26,522 bases of DNA from Porphyra umbilicalis (Eukaryota; Rhodophyta; Bangiophyceae; Bangiales; Bangiaceae). The translations under genes and the position numbers were made by a program. The notes under the pieces were generated by a model. The model made no database searches, was not told where the DNA came from, and saw nothing but the letters and a program-made list of their open reading frames with translations. How positions within the stretch are numbered: the stretch's first letter is position 1; the number at the start of each line of letters is the position of its first letter. Shown here piece by piece: positions 9,806 to 19,832 of this stretch. The stretch covers positions 1-26,522 of the forward strand of contig KV919301.1 in assembly GCA_002049455.2 (NCBI GenBank). The letters are read 5' to 3'.

Positions 9806-12742
9806 ATGGCAACGCCGGACGCGACCACCGGCCACTACATTGGCGTCGTGACTCCGGCGCAGACCATGTTCCACGACGTGTCGGACGGCGCCGTCGTGCA
9901 AAGCGTCGGTCACTACTTGGTCATGCTGGACTTCGGCAGTGTGCTGGTGCTGGCGTCCTTCACGACGGACGTTGCGGCCCTCTGCTGGCTGACGAACCCT
10001 CTAATCAAGGGGTCGGTCATCAACGCTTCGCCTGTCGCGGACACGCCCCCCAACGCCGCTGAGAACGTCGGCTGGTTGGCGGTCCACAGCGCTTCTTCGT
10101 GCGCTGTGTTTGACCTCAGCCGCGACGGCGCCGAGCGGGCGTTGGCGATGACGAGCACGGTTGCGGTCGGCGTGACAGTCGCGCGCCGCTTTGCGAGCGC
10201 CCAAGCCGGCATGATGTGGCTTTGCGGCGAGGGACCGAAGGACTTGCTCGACATCCTGTCTGCAGATTGCGCTCCCACTGTATCTGCGCCTCCCCCACCT
10301 GTGTCTGGTGGCTCTCCTGTGGCTGATAAGGCTGTCGGGCTGTTTCCCATCACGCCTTCCTGCGCAGGGCATGGCAACGGGTCGGGCCCTTGCGGGCAAG
10401 CACCGGCATCGCTTGAGCTCGAGTGTATCAACGCCACGCTTGGCGCGCCCCGAGCAGCCTGCTCCCAGGTGCACGACGTGCGCAAGCTCTCCACGCATCA
10501 GCTTGAGAAGCCGACGGCTCCGCCTGTGAACGTGGCCACCAAGACGGTTCGTGTCGCATCTCGTCGCTCCTCCGGGGCTGCAAGCTCCACCAAGCGGATG
10601 GTTGGCGTGCCTTCGACCCCTCCCACGTTCAGTATGCTCAAGCCGGGGGGCGCTGGCGGGCGGGCGGACCGCAAGTACGAGCCCGACGACTTGGACTGGG
10701 AAGGCATTGCGGATGCATTCTGCTCCTCGGACCGAGACGCCGGTGCCTGGGCTGGTGAGCCTGTACCAGGTTCGGAGGCCTGCAACCCGTCACTCAAGAA
10801 ACGCAAGGTAGCCGCAGAGCCCGGCAAGGTGGACCCTCGCAACCCACCCGGTGCCTCCCGCGAGTCGACGTCGGGCATGTTCTCCCGCGCCTCGATTACG
10901 CGCATGTTTGCCGACTTTCGGCGGCACTACGAGGAGCTGGATAAGCGCGCTGCTGCTGCCGCGGCGACCGGAAAGCAACGCTCGGGCGTCGTCGTATCGG
11001 TTAAAGCCGGTGTCTGCGACGACGCGTTGGACAAGGTCACGTGCTCGGGCAAGGACGGCAACGCGACTAGGTCCCCCGCAGTGGGCATCAACGTCGCGTG
11101 CAGCTCCGGACGAAGCGTGGTCGCCGGCGCCAAGGAAGTCGTTTGGCCTGAGGCTGAAGATGCTCATGGTGTGGCCGACTCTGGTGCACCGTCCACGGCT
11201 GTCGGCCATCGAATGCCCCCGTCTGGGGGCGGCAACGGGGAGGCCTATGCGGTGGCACTAGGGACGGCGCCATCGTGCGAGTCGCGTCGGTCGGGCGGCG
11301 AAGCCGTCCATGACGGTGGGGCCGTTCTCGGACCACTGAGTCGCCTCGCAGCCGATGGCCAGTGGGACGCGCTTATACATCATATGCTGGCCAACCCGTC
11401 CAACACCTTTATCTCTGGCGGACCGGGGGTGGGGAAGACGACGTTCCTCAAGCGCTTTTGTGGGCACTTGCGGCAGAAGTTCAAGGACGATGGCCAAGTG
11501 GTCGTCTGCGCCCCAACCGGCAGTGCTGCCAAGACCGCGGCGGGGAGCACCTACCATTCTTTCTTTGGATTCCCCCTCCGCTACCAGCCGGAGAAGCAGG
11601 ACCCTGTCCTGGAGGCTGCCCGCCACCTCGCCACCAACAAGTTCAAGCCTATCCACACCCGACTTGCCCGCGTCCGCGTGCTGCTGTTGGATGAAATATC
11701 AATGGTGCCGGCCGATCGATTCGACGTCATGGTGCAGTTGCTCGTGCAGTCGCGGGCGCCTGGTGCCGAGCCTTGCGTTGTGTACGCCTTTGGCGACTTT
11801 CTTCAACTGCGTCCCACCGATGGGCGCTTCGCGTTTGAGGCCAAGTGCTGGGTGCCGCTCTTTCGGGGCTCCTTCCTGGACTTGACGCTGGTGCACCGTC
11901 AACGAGACCGCGCCTTCATCACGGCGATCCGCGACGCTCGGTTTGGCCTTTTCTCCTCGACGCTGCGATCCCTCATCGCCGAGCGCACAGTGTCGGACGC
12001 GGCGTACCGTGCGCTCGAATGCCGCGTGCTCCACCTCATGCCGACGCACAAAGATGTGGCCGCGCACAACACCAAGTGCCTCAAAGTCCTGTGCCCGCGG
12101 GTCCGCCCGTCCCCCTTCGTTTGTGTGGACAGTGTGGAGATTGACAAGAGCAGGGACGAGACCAACCCCCCCCCTGCCGTCAACCGCGTGAGCGACGCGG
12201 CGAGGAGCGCCGCGCTGGCCGATTGCGTGGCTCCGCGCGAGGTCACCCATTGCCTTCATGCGCGGGTCATGTACACTTCCAACGCCAAGCACGTCCTCGG
12301 AATCTTCCACGGCAGCATTGGCTACATCTGCGAGTATCTCCCCGATGCCACCGCGGTCGTGCGGTTCCCGGACACCCCCCTGCCAAAGGACGTCCGACTC
12401 CAGTCGATGGGTGTCCGCAACGCCGGCGACTCGTGGATTGACGTGGAGTGCCCTGCAGTTGATTTCGAGGCGCCGCTCCTTGCCCACCCGGGCGCTGTCG
12501 CGGTACGTAAGCAGGTGCCATTTGTTCTTGGGTGGGCCATCACCATCCACCGGTCGCAGAGCCTGACTTTGTCGGAAGCCGTGCTCGACTTGGCCAAGGC
12601 CTTTGAGGCCGGTATGGTGCACGCCGCGGCTAGCCGTGTGAGCACCAAGGAGCGGCTGTTCATCAAGTCGTTTGCACAGACGCGTTTGTTTGCCGATGCT
12701 AGCGCTGTGGACATGTATCTGCGTGTGTGGCAGCGCCTATAG
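9806..12742 (+). CDS. PIF1-like SF1B helicase with long N-terminal extension
   Basis: A 978-aa protein with no intron; the ATG at 9806 has G at -3 and +4. The helicase occupies the C-terminal half. Walker A is GGPGVGKT at 538-545, with K544. Walker B is LLLDEISMVP, with D629 and E630. Then come FGDFLQLRP, LTLVHRQRD, a LMPTHKDVAAHN block, GWAITIHRSQSLTL and HAAASR with R944. These match PIF1/RRM3 motifs I to VI in order. PIF1 enzymes unwind DNA 5' to 3' using ATP. The first ~500 residues are not recognised; they start with a compact hydrophobic block (about 1-160) and continue as Ser/Pro/Ala-rich sequence with KKRK at about 330. The gene is downstream of and co-oriented with the transposase gene, and convergent with the next gene. 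I infer a role in transposon replication or excision rather than in host genome maintenance. A host PIF1 is the alternative. Confidence 0.88.
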   Translation: MATPDATTGHYIGVVTPAQTMFHDVSDGAVVQSVGHYLVMLDFGSVLVLASFTTDVAALCWLTNPLIKGSVINASPVADTPPNAAENVGWLAVHSASSCAVFDLSRDGAERALAMTSTVAVGVTVARRFASAQAGMMWLCGEGPKDLLDILSADCAPTVSAPPPPVSGGSPVADKAVGLFPITPSCAGHGNGSGPCGQAPASLELECINATLGAPRAACSQVHDVRKLSTHQLEKPTAPPVNVATKTVRVASRRSSGAASSTKRMVGVPSTPPTFSMLKPGGAGGRADRKYEPDDLDWEGIADAFCSSDRDAGAWAGEPVPGSEACNPSLKKRKVAAEPGKVDPRNPPGASRESTSGMFSRASITRMFADFRRHYEELDKRAAAAAATGKQRSGVVVSVKAGVCDDALDKVTCSGKDGNATRSPAVGINVACSSGRSVVAGAKEVVWPEAEDAHGVADSGAPSTAVGHRMPPSGGGNGEAYAVALGTAPSCESRRSGGEAVHDGGAVLGPLSRLAADGQWDALIHHMLANPSNTFISGGPGVGKTTFLKRFCGHLRQKFKDDGQVVVCAPTGSAAKTAAGSTYHSFFGFPLRYQPEKQDPVLEAARHLATNKFKPIHTRLARVRVLLLDEISMVPADRFDVMVQLLVQSRAPGAEPCVVYAFGDFLQLRPTDGRFAFEAKCWVPLFRGSFLDLTLVHRQRDRAFITAIRDARFGLFSSTLRSLIAERTVSDAAYRALECRVLHLMPTHKDVAAHNTKCLKVLCPRVRPSPFVCVDSVEIDKSRDETNPPPAVNRVSDAARSAALADCVAPREVTHCLHARVMYTSNAKHVLGIFHGSIGYICEYLPDATAVVRFPDTPLPKDVRLQSMGVRNAGDSWIDVECPAVDFEAPLLAHPGAVAVRKQVPFVLGWAITIHRSQSLTLSEAVLDLAKAFEAGMVHAAASRVSTKERLFIKSFAQTRLFADASAVDMYLRVWQRL

Positions 12743-12981
12743 CCCTTTGTTTCGTCTTGCTTGTACTGCATGGTTTTTGACGCGTGCAGCACCGACATCA
12801 AAACACTTTGCATGGGACTGCAGCCTTTCCGCCGCAGTGGGCGCTGTTCTGGGGAGCAGCCCCTCGGCCGCACTTTTTCAAGCAAACAATCGCTGGCCGA
12901 AGGTGGGGGCCGGGCACCGAGGTAACAAGGGTAAGAAATTATTACATTGTGGCAACCACACTCCTACGAAAAACACGACGA
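12743..12981. other. Convergent 3' ends of the helicase and unknown genes
   Basis: This 239-bp spacer should hold both 3' UTRs. On the minus strand a TGTAATAA motif at 12946-12939 lies 36 bases past the TAG stop at 12984-12982. That matches the TGTAATAA at the transposase stop and is a plausible poly(A) signal. I see no equivalent for the helicase gene. Confidence 0.45.
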
Positions 12982-15759
12982 CTACGGGCGCCCAAAAGCT
13001 TCCTGGCTCGGACTCGGGCTCCCGCCCGTGCCGTCAGCAGGGTAACGCGTATCGATCAACTGGCTCAAAGACGCTCGAGCTGCCGCGTAGCTCGCCTCGA
13101 CACGGAAGGTCTGCTGATCCCGCTCCAGCCGCCGCGTAGCGAACACCTGAGTCGCTGACTGAGGAGGAGTCAACAGCGGCATCCCAGGCGGCTCCCCCGA
13201 CGGTAAGGGGGACGCCCAAGAAGGTACAAGGGCAGAAGGTTGACTGGACATAAAGCCCCCATAACCGTGCACTGCAAAAGGACTTGCCGGCATCGGAGGT
13301 GGCAGAGCATCACTCACCCTTGCCGGCGCCAGATAAGCGTCATGGTCGAGCCGCGGCCGCTTGGTCCCCTGGACCGGCGTTACAGGAGCCACTGCTTGAA
13401 GGTTGGCTGGCGGCAAGGGACGACGAGGCGGCGGAGCCAGAGGCAGCCTGACGGAGCCGGGGTGAACGGAGGCAGCAGAGGCAACGCGCGGAGGCAGGCC
13501 GTCAAGGGGGAGGGTGGCACCGGGTTGGGGATGAGGCAGACCACCAGCAGGGGTTAGTGGTGGGGTAAGGGAGACCGTAACAGGTAATCGAGTGGCTTAA
13601 GGTAGATGCGGGCTCGGAGCAATCCGCACACCTTGCCGGCTGGGGACCGGCGCGCTCGCCGACTGGCCGCCCCGCGAGGCACGGCGCTCCTTAAGCTGTT
13701 CTCGGCGCTGAGCTCGCACATCCTTGGACACATTGACCGCAACTTGTACGCCGGCGCTTTTCACCGCCGCGTACATCTCTGCCGTCGGCTCCGACACGCC
13801 GTCAAAAAAGGATTGTGCCCCCGTTCGAGGAAGACCACAGCTCGGCGCCGCGCTGGCGACAGACGGCGACGCCACGTCCATCGCCTTTTGTACAGTCGCT
13901 GCCGGCGCGAGCAGGCCCGGGGACGTGAAGCTCTGGCACTTTGCGACCGACAAAGGAAGGACCTGGGCCTGCTTGCCGACGCCAGCAGCGACCAGCTCGG
14001 TGAGGGCTGCTGCATAATCCTCCTCTTTGCATGCCAGCAAAAGCATGGAGGCCACAAGCGCCGTGAGCTTGGGCTTGTCCTTCACCGTGATCCTCTCAAC
14101 GTCGACTGTGTCGGGCAAAGGGTGTTGGAGACATCTTGCAGCGGGAGCCGACAAGGTCTTGAGGGCCTCATGCGCACTGGCGATCTTTACCTTGTAACAC
14201 CATCGCGACGCCGCCGCCAAACGCCCCGAAGAGCGAATGAATGCCACCGTCCCAGGCACCGGCTTGGCTCTGCCGGTCGCCGCCTCCCACTTCGGCCACC
14301 AAACCGATGTGATCTGCGCCAAGACGCTCCAGCAGCGCTCCGAAGTATAAGGGACCGCGCCTTGCTTGGCGCACTCATGGTTGCCGACAAACAGCTTGAT
14401 GCTGTTGACGAAGATCTCTCGGCAAGCATCCTCGGCATCCACACGTCCACCCATTGACGACAGCGCCCCAATCACCACGGCGAGCGCCGATCCGTCGGGC
14501 GTGAGGACGGGCTGACGAGCAAAAACAGGCCGTGCTTCAGCTTGGAGGACTTGACGAGCCGCGGTGGGTACGTCGCCACCGCGAGAGGCCGCTTCGCCAA
14601 GAGGAGCGGAAGAACGCCTGCCGTCTGCTGCCACGTGGTCCAACGGCGGCGCATCTGAGCCGTCGTGCTCACCCGTTGAATCCGAGCTGTCGGCGTCCAA
14701 GGCACCAGCATCGTTCCCACAAGTAGGGCGTAGCGGGGGTTGGTTCGGCATGTGAGCAGCCTCTCTTGGATGAGCATTTCCGCCCCGAGCCACATGATCA
14801 ACGCATCCGTCCGCTGCAGCCGCGCGGTCGCCATGAGTTCCTGCCACCACCGAGCCAGCGTCGTAGACAGTGAGTTTGTCCGTCTCAATGCGCCCGGCGT
14901 CTTCGCACACGAGGTCGCCGACAACGACCCCCGTCTGCCGCGAAATGTCCTTGAGAACTTTTGCGTTTGCGACCGCCAGCGCATCAATCTCCATGTGCCG
15001 GTAGGCGTACGACAACCCAATGTTGACCAGCCGTTGGGCGTGCTTGTCGAGGTCGTGAAAGAAGCCGAGCCGGTCGTGCACGCGGATCCAAAGATGGTGC
15101 GGCAACTCATACGGGCTGGCTGGCGGGACCATGCGGCTGACCGCAGCGTGCACCGAGGCTGAGTAGACAACGAGGTGAGCATCGAGCTTGGCGGCAGCAT
15201 CCAGGAAGTTCCGCAGCAAACCGGCGAGGAAGGGGATCTTGTTCTTGTCGGTGATGTCGAGGTCCCGGAAGAACTGCACAAAGTCACGGTCGGGCTCCTT
15301 CTCTCGCCCGCGATGACGTCCACGGGGGGGATCGGTACCGCCTTCTTCCACAGGTGCTGACTTGGTCTCTTCCGATGCGTTAACCGGACTGGCGTCTCCA
15401 AGCCGGGGGTTGATCGCCACGCCGGCCTTGACCGTCGGGGCAGTCTCACAAGCGAGTGTGCCGGTGGCCGGGGGCACGTCGGTCGCATCGTTAGAGGTGG
15501 TAGGGACGACGACGGAAGCGGCCGCGCCCCTTGCAGCGCTAGTCGCGGCGCCTGCGTTGGTGGCTGCAACAGATGTCGGTTCCCCAACGACTGCGGTGGT
15601 GATGCCCTTGCTTGCCTTGGGCTTGGACACGTCGCCGTCCACGCCCTTGTTGACGTCGCCTTTCTCAATCACAGTCTCCGTGGCTTGGCCGTCGTCCTTG
15701 CCGCCGTCTTTTGGTCTTCTCTTCCTCAAGATTCGTAGTAGACACCACCCGGAGATCAC
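12982..15759 (-). CDS. Unknown protein of the putative transposon, probable spliced gene (15759-13632 + 13406-12982 or 13391-12982)
   Basis: I do not recognise this protein. The frame is open from 15759 to a TAA at 13599-13597 (720 codons), and the same frame continues open for another ~200 codons to a TAG at 12984-12982. A candidate intron would remove the TAA (separate entry). The N-terminal ~140 residues are Ala/Thr/Lys-rich low complexity. Two stretches look globular: one around DRDFVQFFRDLDITDKNKIP through YAYRHMEIDALAV, the other around DACREIFVNSIKLFVGNHEC through TSVWWPKWEA. The tail is Pro/Ala-rich and ends in a helical block (RRLERDQQTFRVEASYAAAR). The start is unresolved: the frame opens with GTG and there is no in-frame ATG for about 200 codons. 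A GTATGT donor on the minus strand at 15790 hints at an upstream exon. Position and orientation suggest a third transposon gene. Confidence 0.55.
13392..13631 (-). other. Candidate intron spanning the in-frame TAA of the unknown gene
   Basis: Reading on the minus strand, CAAG|GTGTGCGG gives a donor whose first intron base is 13631. Two acceptors keep the frame: TTGCCGCCAG ending at 13407 (225 bp) and TTCAAGCAG ending at 13392 (240 bp). The interval is C/T-rich and holds a CTAAC branch-like motif. Both options are phase 1 and remove the TAA. The alternative is a nonsense mutation in an otherwise open frame. Confidence 0.4.
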
Positions 15760-16560
15760 ATCAACTCGACAAAAACAAACAAAAACATACCACGTCCACG
15801 TTAGCGTTGGACCTCAATGATGGCTACAGTAAAAGACACGAGGCGCCAGCATCCATGAACGCCCACCTCCAATTGCGTGCGCATGCACATGAGCACATCT
15901 CCCCGCGGAATGCAGCACACACGGAACGTACTTGGTCATCGTCCATGACCAACAGGATCACCAAGGCGGGGTCGCGGGGTCGGTGCCGGAACACGGCAGC
16001 GAGGGATGCAACCAACGGTTGGTGCACGGTGACGGCGTACACAGCCGTGCACGCCAGCGAAGCGGGAGGGTGCGACGCGAGGGGGGGGGGGGAGAAGCGG
16101 GAAAAGGCGCCGGGCGCGGGGGCCGGCGGGAGAGGCTGGAGGGTGCGACGAAGAAGACGCGCACGTGGGTGGCTCGACAGGGGGCAGAAGCATGACAACG
16201 GACGGGGTGGGCGGACGACAGTCGTCATCGGGGACGTGTGGTGCAGTGCATTGGGGCCGATCAGGGGACCGCCACCAAGCGCAGGTGACCTGCAATAAAA
16301 ATCTCGAGGGACCGCACCAACGGAGGAGAAGATATGGCAACAACCGGCCGGTAGCGGTTAACGCTTCCGGCCCTTGAAGCGCAGGCGCCCGATACCCCGC
16401 GCGGAGCGCGGGGCGCTCGGGGCGCGCGCAGCGCGCCCCCCCCCCCCCCCCCTGTATTCGCCGCCTAGATTCGCCGGCATTCGGCGAAACTGGATTTGGT
16501 CAATTCCTAACTCGCAGATGACCCTTCGTTTTTCGTGCGGAGACAAGGCAAAGAGTGTCA
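15760..16560. other. Non-coding stretch right of the putative transposon genes
   Basis: No recognisable gene. It contains runs of 12 G (16081-16092) and 17 C (16436-16452). A minus-strand open frame at 16228-15824 could in principle contribute an upstream exon to the unknown gene, but I could not connect it by splicing. If the KDZ element ends before the foldback cluster, its right end should lie in here; I saw no inverted copy of left-flank sequence. Confidence 0.4.
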
Positions 16561-16957
16561 GAGCATCTCCACCAATGGAGCCAACCGTCCAACCCAACGG
16601 CCACGTGTGCACAACGTGTGGTGCTGTCACTGGCTCTCCAAACGCAGAGCCAAAACTAAGCAGATCACGTCTCAAACTTGGGCTCGTCTCGACGTCTCTG
16701 GCGGTGGGCCTCTTTTGTGGCACGCCAGTATTCCCGACGCACTACAGAGAATCTCCATGACTGCCAGATCGTCTCGCAACTGTCTGCAAACCACGGGTCA
16801 CGCTTTTCATTGGCTTTCGTGGTCCGAACAGGGAACCAGGGGTTGGCCAAACGACTCGGGGCGTCCCCAAACAGGCCTGTTTGGAGTGGCGCTGCCGTTC
16901 AAGCTCCAAAAGAAGGGCGATCCCGCGAGGCCACCTCGAGATGAAATAAGGGATTAG
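16561..16957 (+). repeat. Foldback unit A, copy 1
   Basis: This copy opens with GAGCATCTCCACCAATGG and ends near AAGGGATTAG. It recurs inverted at 17251-17652 and direct at 17875-18282 with high identity by eye. Together with copy 2 it forms arms of a palindrome centred near 17106. Confidence 0.85.
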
Positions 16958-17250
16958 AAAATGTGAACCGGTCTACTTATGGGCCGTCACAGCCCCGTCA
17001 CACCCTAGGTTTGGAGCGGATCCCAGCCACCAGTGCTCCAACCGTCCAAACGGCCAAACGGTGCCACGTTTGGCTCTTTGGACGTTTGGAGCCATTGGTG
17101 GAGACGCTCTCAGAGCATCTCCACCAATGGCTGCAACCGTCCAAACAGCCAAACGTGGCACGGTTTGGCCAACGGGGGCATTGGTGGAGAAAGCGAGGTC
17201 CAAAGTACTGTGTGAGTGTGATGTGACGGGCCAAAAACAGCATTCCTCAC
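16958..17250. repeat. Palindromic core between A copies 1 and 2
   Basis: The segment folds on itself. CCATTGGTGGAGACGCTCT (17092-17110) abuts GAGCATCTCCACCAATGG (17113-17130), and GTCCAAAC, CCAAACG and GGCCGTCACA motifs are repeated in inverted pairs to either side. Its left half recurs at about 18283-18423, after A copy 3. Confidence 0.75.
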
Positions 17251-17652
17251 ATTTTCCAATCCCTTATTTCATCTCGAGGTGGCCTCGCGGGATCGCCCTT
17301 CTTTTGGAGCTTGAACGGCAGCGCCACTCCAAACAGGCCTGTTTGGGGACGCCCCGAGTCGTTTGGCCAACCCCTGGTTCCCTGTTCGGACCACGAAAGC
17401 CAATGAAAAGCGTGACCCGTGGCTTGCAGACAGTTGCGAGACGATCTGGCAGTCATGGAGATTCTCTGTAGTGCGTCGGGAATACTGGCGTGCCAGAAAA
17501 GAGGCCCACCGCCAGAGACGTCGAGACGAGCCCAAGTTTGAGACGTGATCTGCTTAGTTTTGGCTCTGCGTTTGGAGAGCCAGTGACAGCTCCACACGTT
17601 GCGCACACGTGGCGGTTGGGTTGGACGGTTGGCTCCATTGGTGGAGATGCTC
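17251..17652 (-). repeat. Foldback unit A, copy 2 (inverted)
   Basis: This is the reverse complement of copy 1, ending with CCATTGGTGGAGATGCTC at 17635-17652. It is shared by the two overlapping palindromes, pairing leftward with copy 1 and rightward with copy 3. Confidence 0.85.
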
Positions 17653-17874
17653 TTCAGGGATTAGAAAATGTGAGGGGTACTATTTTTTGGGCCGTCACAC
17701 CGCCGTCACACACTAGGTTTGGACCTCGCCTTCTCCACCAATGCCCTCAATGGCCAAACGTGCCACGTTTGGCTGCTTGGAACCATTGGTGGAGAAAGCG
17801 AGGTCCAAACCTAGTGTGTGACGGCGGTGTGACGGCCCAAAAAATAGTACCCCTCACATTTTCTAATCCCTGAA
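17653..17874. repeat. Near-perfect hairpin, 91-bp arms, 40-nt loop
   Basis: Arms at 17653-17743 and 17784-17874 are reverse complements with one mismatch that I can see. The loop carries a smaller perfect palindrome (CCAAACGTG C CACGTTTGG, about 17753-17771). The arms hold GGGCCGTCACACCGCCGTCA. It sits exactly between inverted A copies 2 and 3, extending the pairing to about 1 kb. Confidence 0.9.
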
Positions 17875-18282
17875 GAGCATCTCCACCAATGGAGCCAACC
17901 GTCCAACCCAACCGCCACGTGTGCGCAACGTGTGGAGCTGTCACTGGCTCTCCAAAGGAACAGCCGAAACTCAGCAGATCACGTCTCGAACTCGGGCTCG
18001 CCTCGACATCTCTGGCGGTGGGACTCTTTTGTGGCACGCCAGTATTCCCGCAGACGCACTACAGAGAATCTCCATGACTGCCAGATCGTCTCGCAACTGT
18101 CTGCAAGCCACGGGTCACGCTTTCCATTGGCTTTCGTGGTTCGAACAGGGAACCAGGGGTTGGCCAAACGACTCGGGGCGTCCCCAAACAGGCCTGTTTG
18201 GAGTGGCGCTGCCGTTCAAGCTCCAAAAGAAGGGCGATCCCGCGAGGCCACCACGAGATGCACTAAGGGATTAGATAATGTG
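17875..18282 (+). repeat. Foldback unit A, copy 3
   Basis: It begins with GAGCATCTCCACCAATGG at 17875 and has the orientation of copy 1. It carries more substitutions and a small insertion (CAGACGCAC versus CGACGCAC) near 18050. Confidence 0.85.
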
Positions 18283-18600
18283 AACCGGTCTATTTCTGGG
18301 CCGTCACAGCCTCGTCACTAGTCTTGGTGCGGATCCCAGCCACCAGTGCTTTAACAGTCCAAACGGCCAAACGGTGCCACGTTTGGCTCTTTGGACGTTT
18401 GGAGCCATTGTTGGAGACGCTCTTATGTGAGGAGTGATATATTTGGGCCGTCGCAACGTCTCTACCAATGGATCCAAACATCCAAACGCCTAAACGTGGC
18501 ACGGTTTTGCCAAACGGGCATTGATGGCTGGGATGCGTTCCAAAATTAGGATGTGACAGTCCAAAAATAGACCACCCTCCCATATTCTAGTCGTGTACTC
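18283..18600. repeat. Degraded copy of the palindromic core
   Basis: Positions 18283-18423 repeat the left half of the 16958-17250 core, including GCGGATCCCAGCCACCAGTG. The following ~170 bp is a more diverged relative of its right half (GGGCCGTCGCAACGTCTCTACC, then CCAAACGGGCATTG). Confidence 0.65.
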
Positions 18601-18683
18601 GACCTCATGTCCATGTTACGCGATTGCTCTGTTGCTGATCCCCAAAATTTGTCCCCAGGGACAGAGACAGAGACTGACTGTGA

Positions 18684-19386
18684 ATTCCAGGCACGTACGT
18701 GCACTACCCTGGCCTTCAGTGCGGTGGCGCGCTCGGCGACGCCTAGATACCGGGTAAGCCGGCCGGCTCCATGGCCGCGAGCACGCACGGGGGCACCTGC
18801 AGCCACGTTGCTGTGGCGGGGGGGGCGTGGGGCGGGGAAAGGGGTGTCGCCGCCGCCGCCGCGGCGGCGGCGGCCCGCCGGCGTGGTGCAACGCCTACAG
18901 GCGGGGCCGTCACCCCGCCGCGCAGCGCACCTGCGCGCGGCCGACGAGGCGCACGGGCGGACGGATGGGATCGACCACCGCGCGACGGGGCGCCTCTAAC
19001 CGCGCCGCGAGATGGCGTTAGCAACCGCCGACGTGCCGCCGCAACAGAAGCCGGCGCGCAGGCACGATCACCCGCGGTTCATCGCGGACGCGTCGAACCC
19101 CGGAAGTCGCTGCACGCGGTCGCCGGGCGCAACTCGGGGCGGTGGGGTGGGGCAGGGGGGCAGGCGCCGTCTGGGCCCTGTGACCCTTGTGGCAGGACAG
19201 TCCTTCTCAGGCGCGTAACTCTATTCGCTTTTAGCGTCATCGCGACCCTTCCAACGTCGAAACGCCCTCAGATCCCTCAGGACACGAATGCAGACTGCCA
19301 CCTCTGAAACGGAGAGCAAATCCCGTGATCTAAGTATATGTGTGCATCACTACACTTTGAGAGCACCCTGTCCAAAAGGCCAGGGA
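18684..19386. repeat. GC-rich dispersed repeat D, copy 1
   Basis: It runs from ATTCCAGGCAC to the AAAAGGCCAGG near 19384. The last ~190 bp (from CCTTGTGGCAGGACAGTCC) are nearly identical to copy 2. The middle contains a (CCG)n(CGG)n palindrome at 18849-18874 and about 65 bp absent from copy 2. Open frames in it differ between copies and look non-coding. Confidence 0.85.
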
Positions 19387-19832
19387 ATAACAGCACTCTA
19401 TTGGTCTAAAACGACAGTAAGAAGGCATCGAAGCCAATAGAAAGCCCACATTCGGTGCCAGGACCTTGCATCCGGCAGAACTCACTGTTTGTTGCCGCTT
19501 GATCCGATTTTCTTGGCACGGAGCAGGCTGCCCACGTGAGATCTTGAAATTTTCTACTGTCTCCTTGCCAAAAGTGCAGAAAATGAGAGGAGCTGATGTT
19601 GATTTCCAGGCTGGATGGGCACATGTAAGCAATCATGAGCACCAAGTCAGTCCCAGGGGCGCATTTGATTGGTGGAGAGAGGCGGTCCGCGAGTCAGTCT
19701 CTGTCCACCAGGACAAAATTCGGGGATGAGCAATAGTTTTGGATCTTCAACGGCAGGGCCACTCCAAACGGGCCTGTTTGGAGGCACGCCACTCCAACCA
19801 GATCTGTTTGGATGCGCCCCCAAACTCTTGGC
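19387..19832. other. Spacer between D copies, with a relic of unit A at its right end
   Basis: No gene is recognised. Positions 19739-19829 (CAACGGCAGGGCCACTCCAA followed by GGGCCTGTTTGGAGGC) are a diverged match to the inner part of unit A in the orientation of copy 2. Confidence 0.5.

Noticed and set aside
9304..10062. 252-codon frame overlapping the helicase start
   Set aside because: It overlaps the helicase gene in another frame and has no recognisable content.
16535..18274. Similar ~120-codon frames in all three unit-A copies (for example with HASIPDALQRISMTARSSRN)
   Set aside because: They recur because the DNA repeats. Differences between copies change amino acids freely, and open frames also exist on the opposite strand, so selection on a protein is unlikely.
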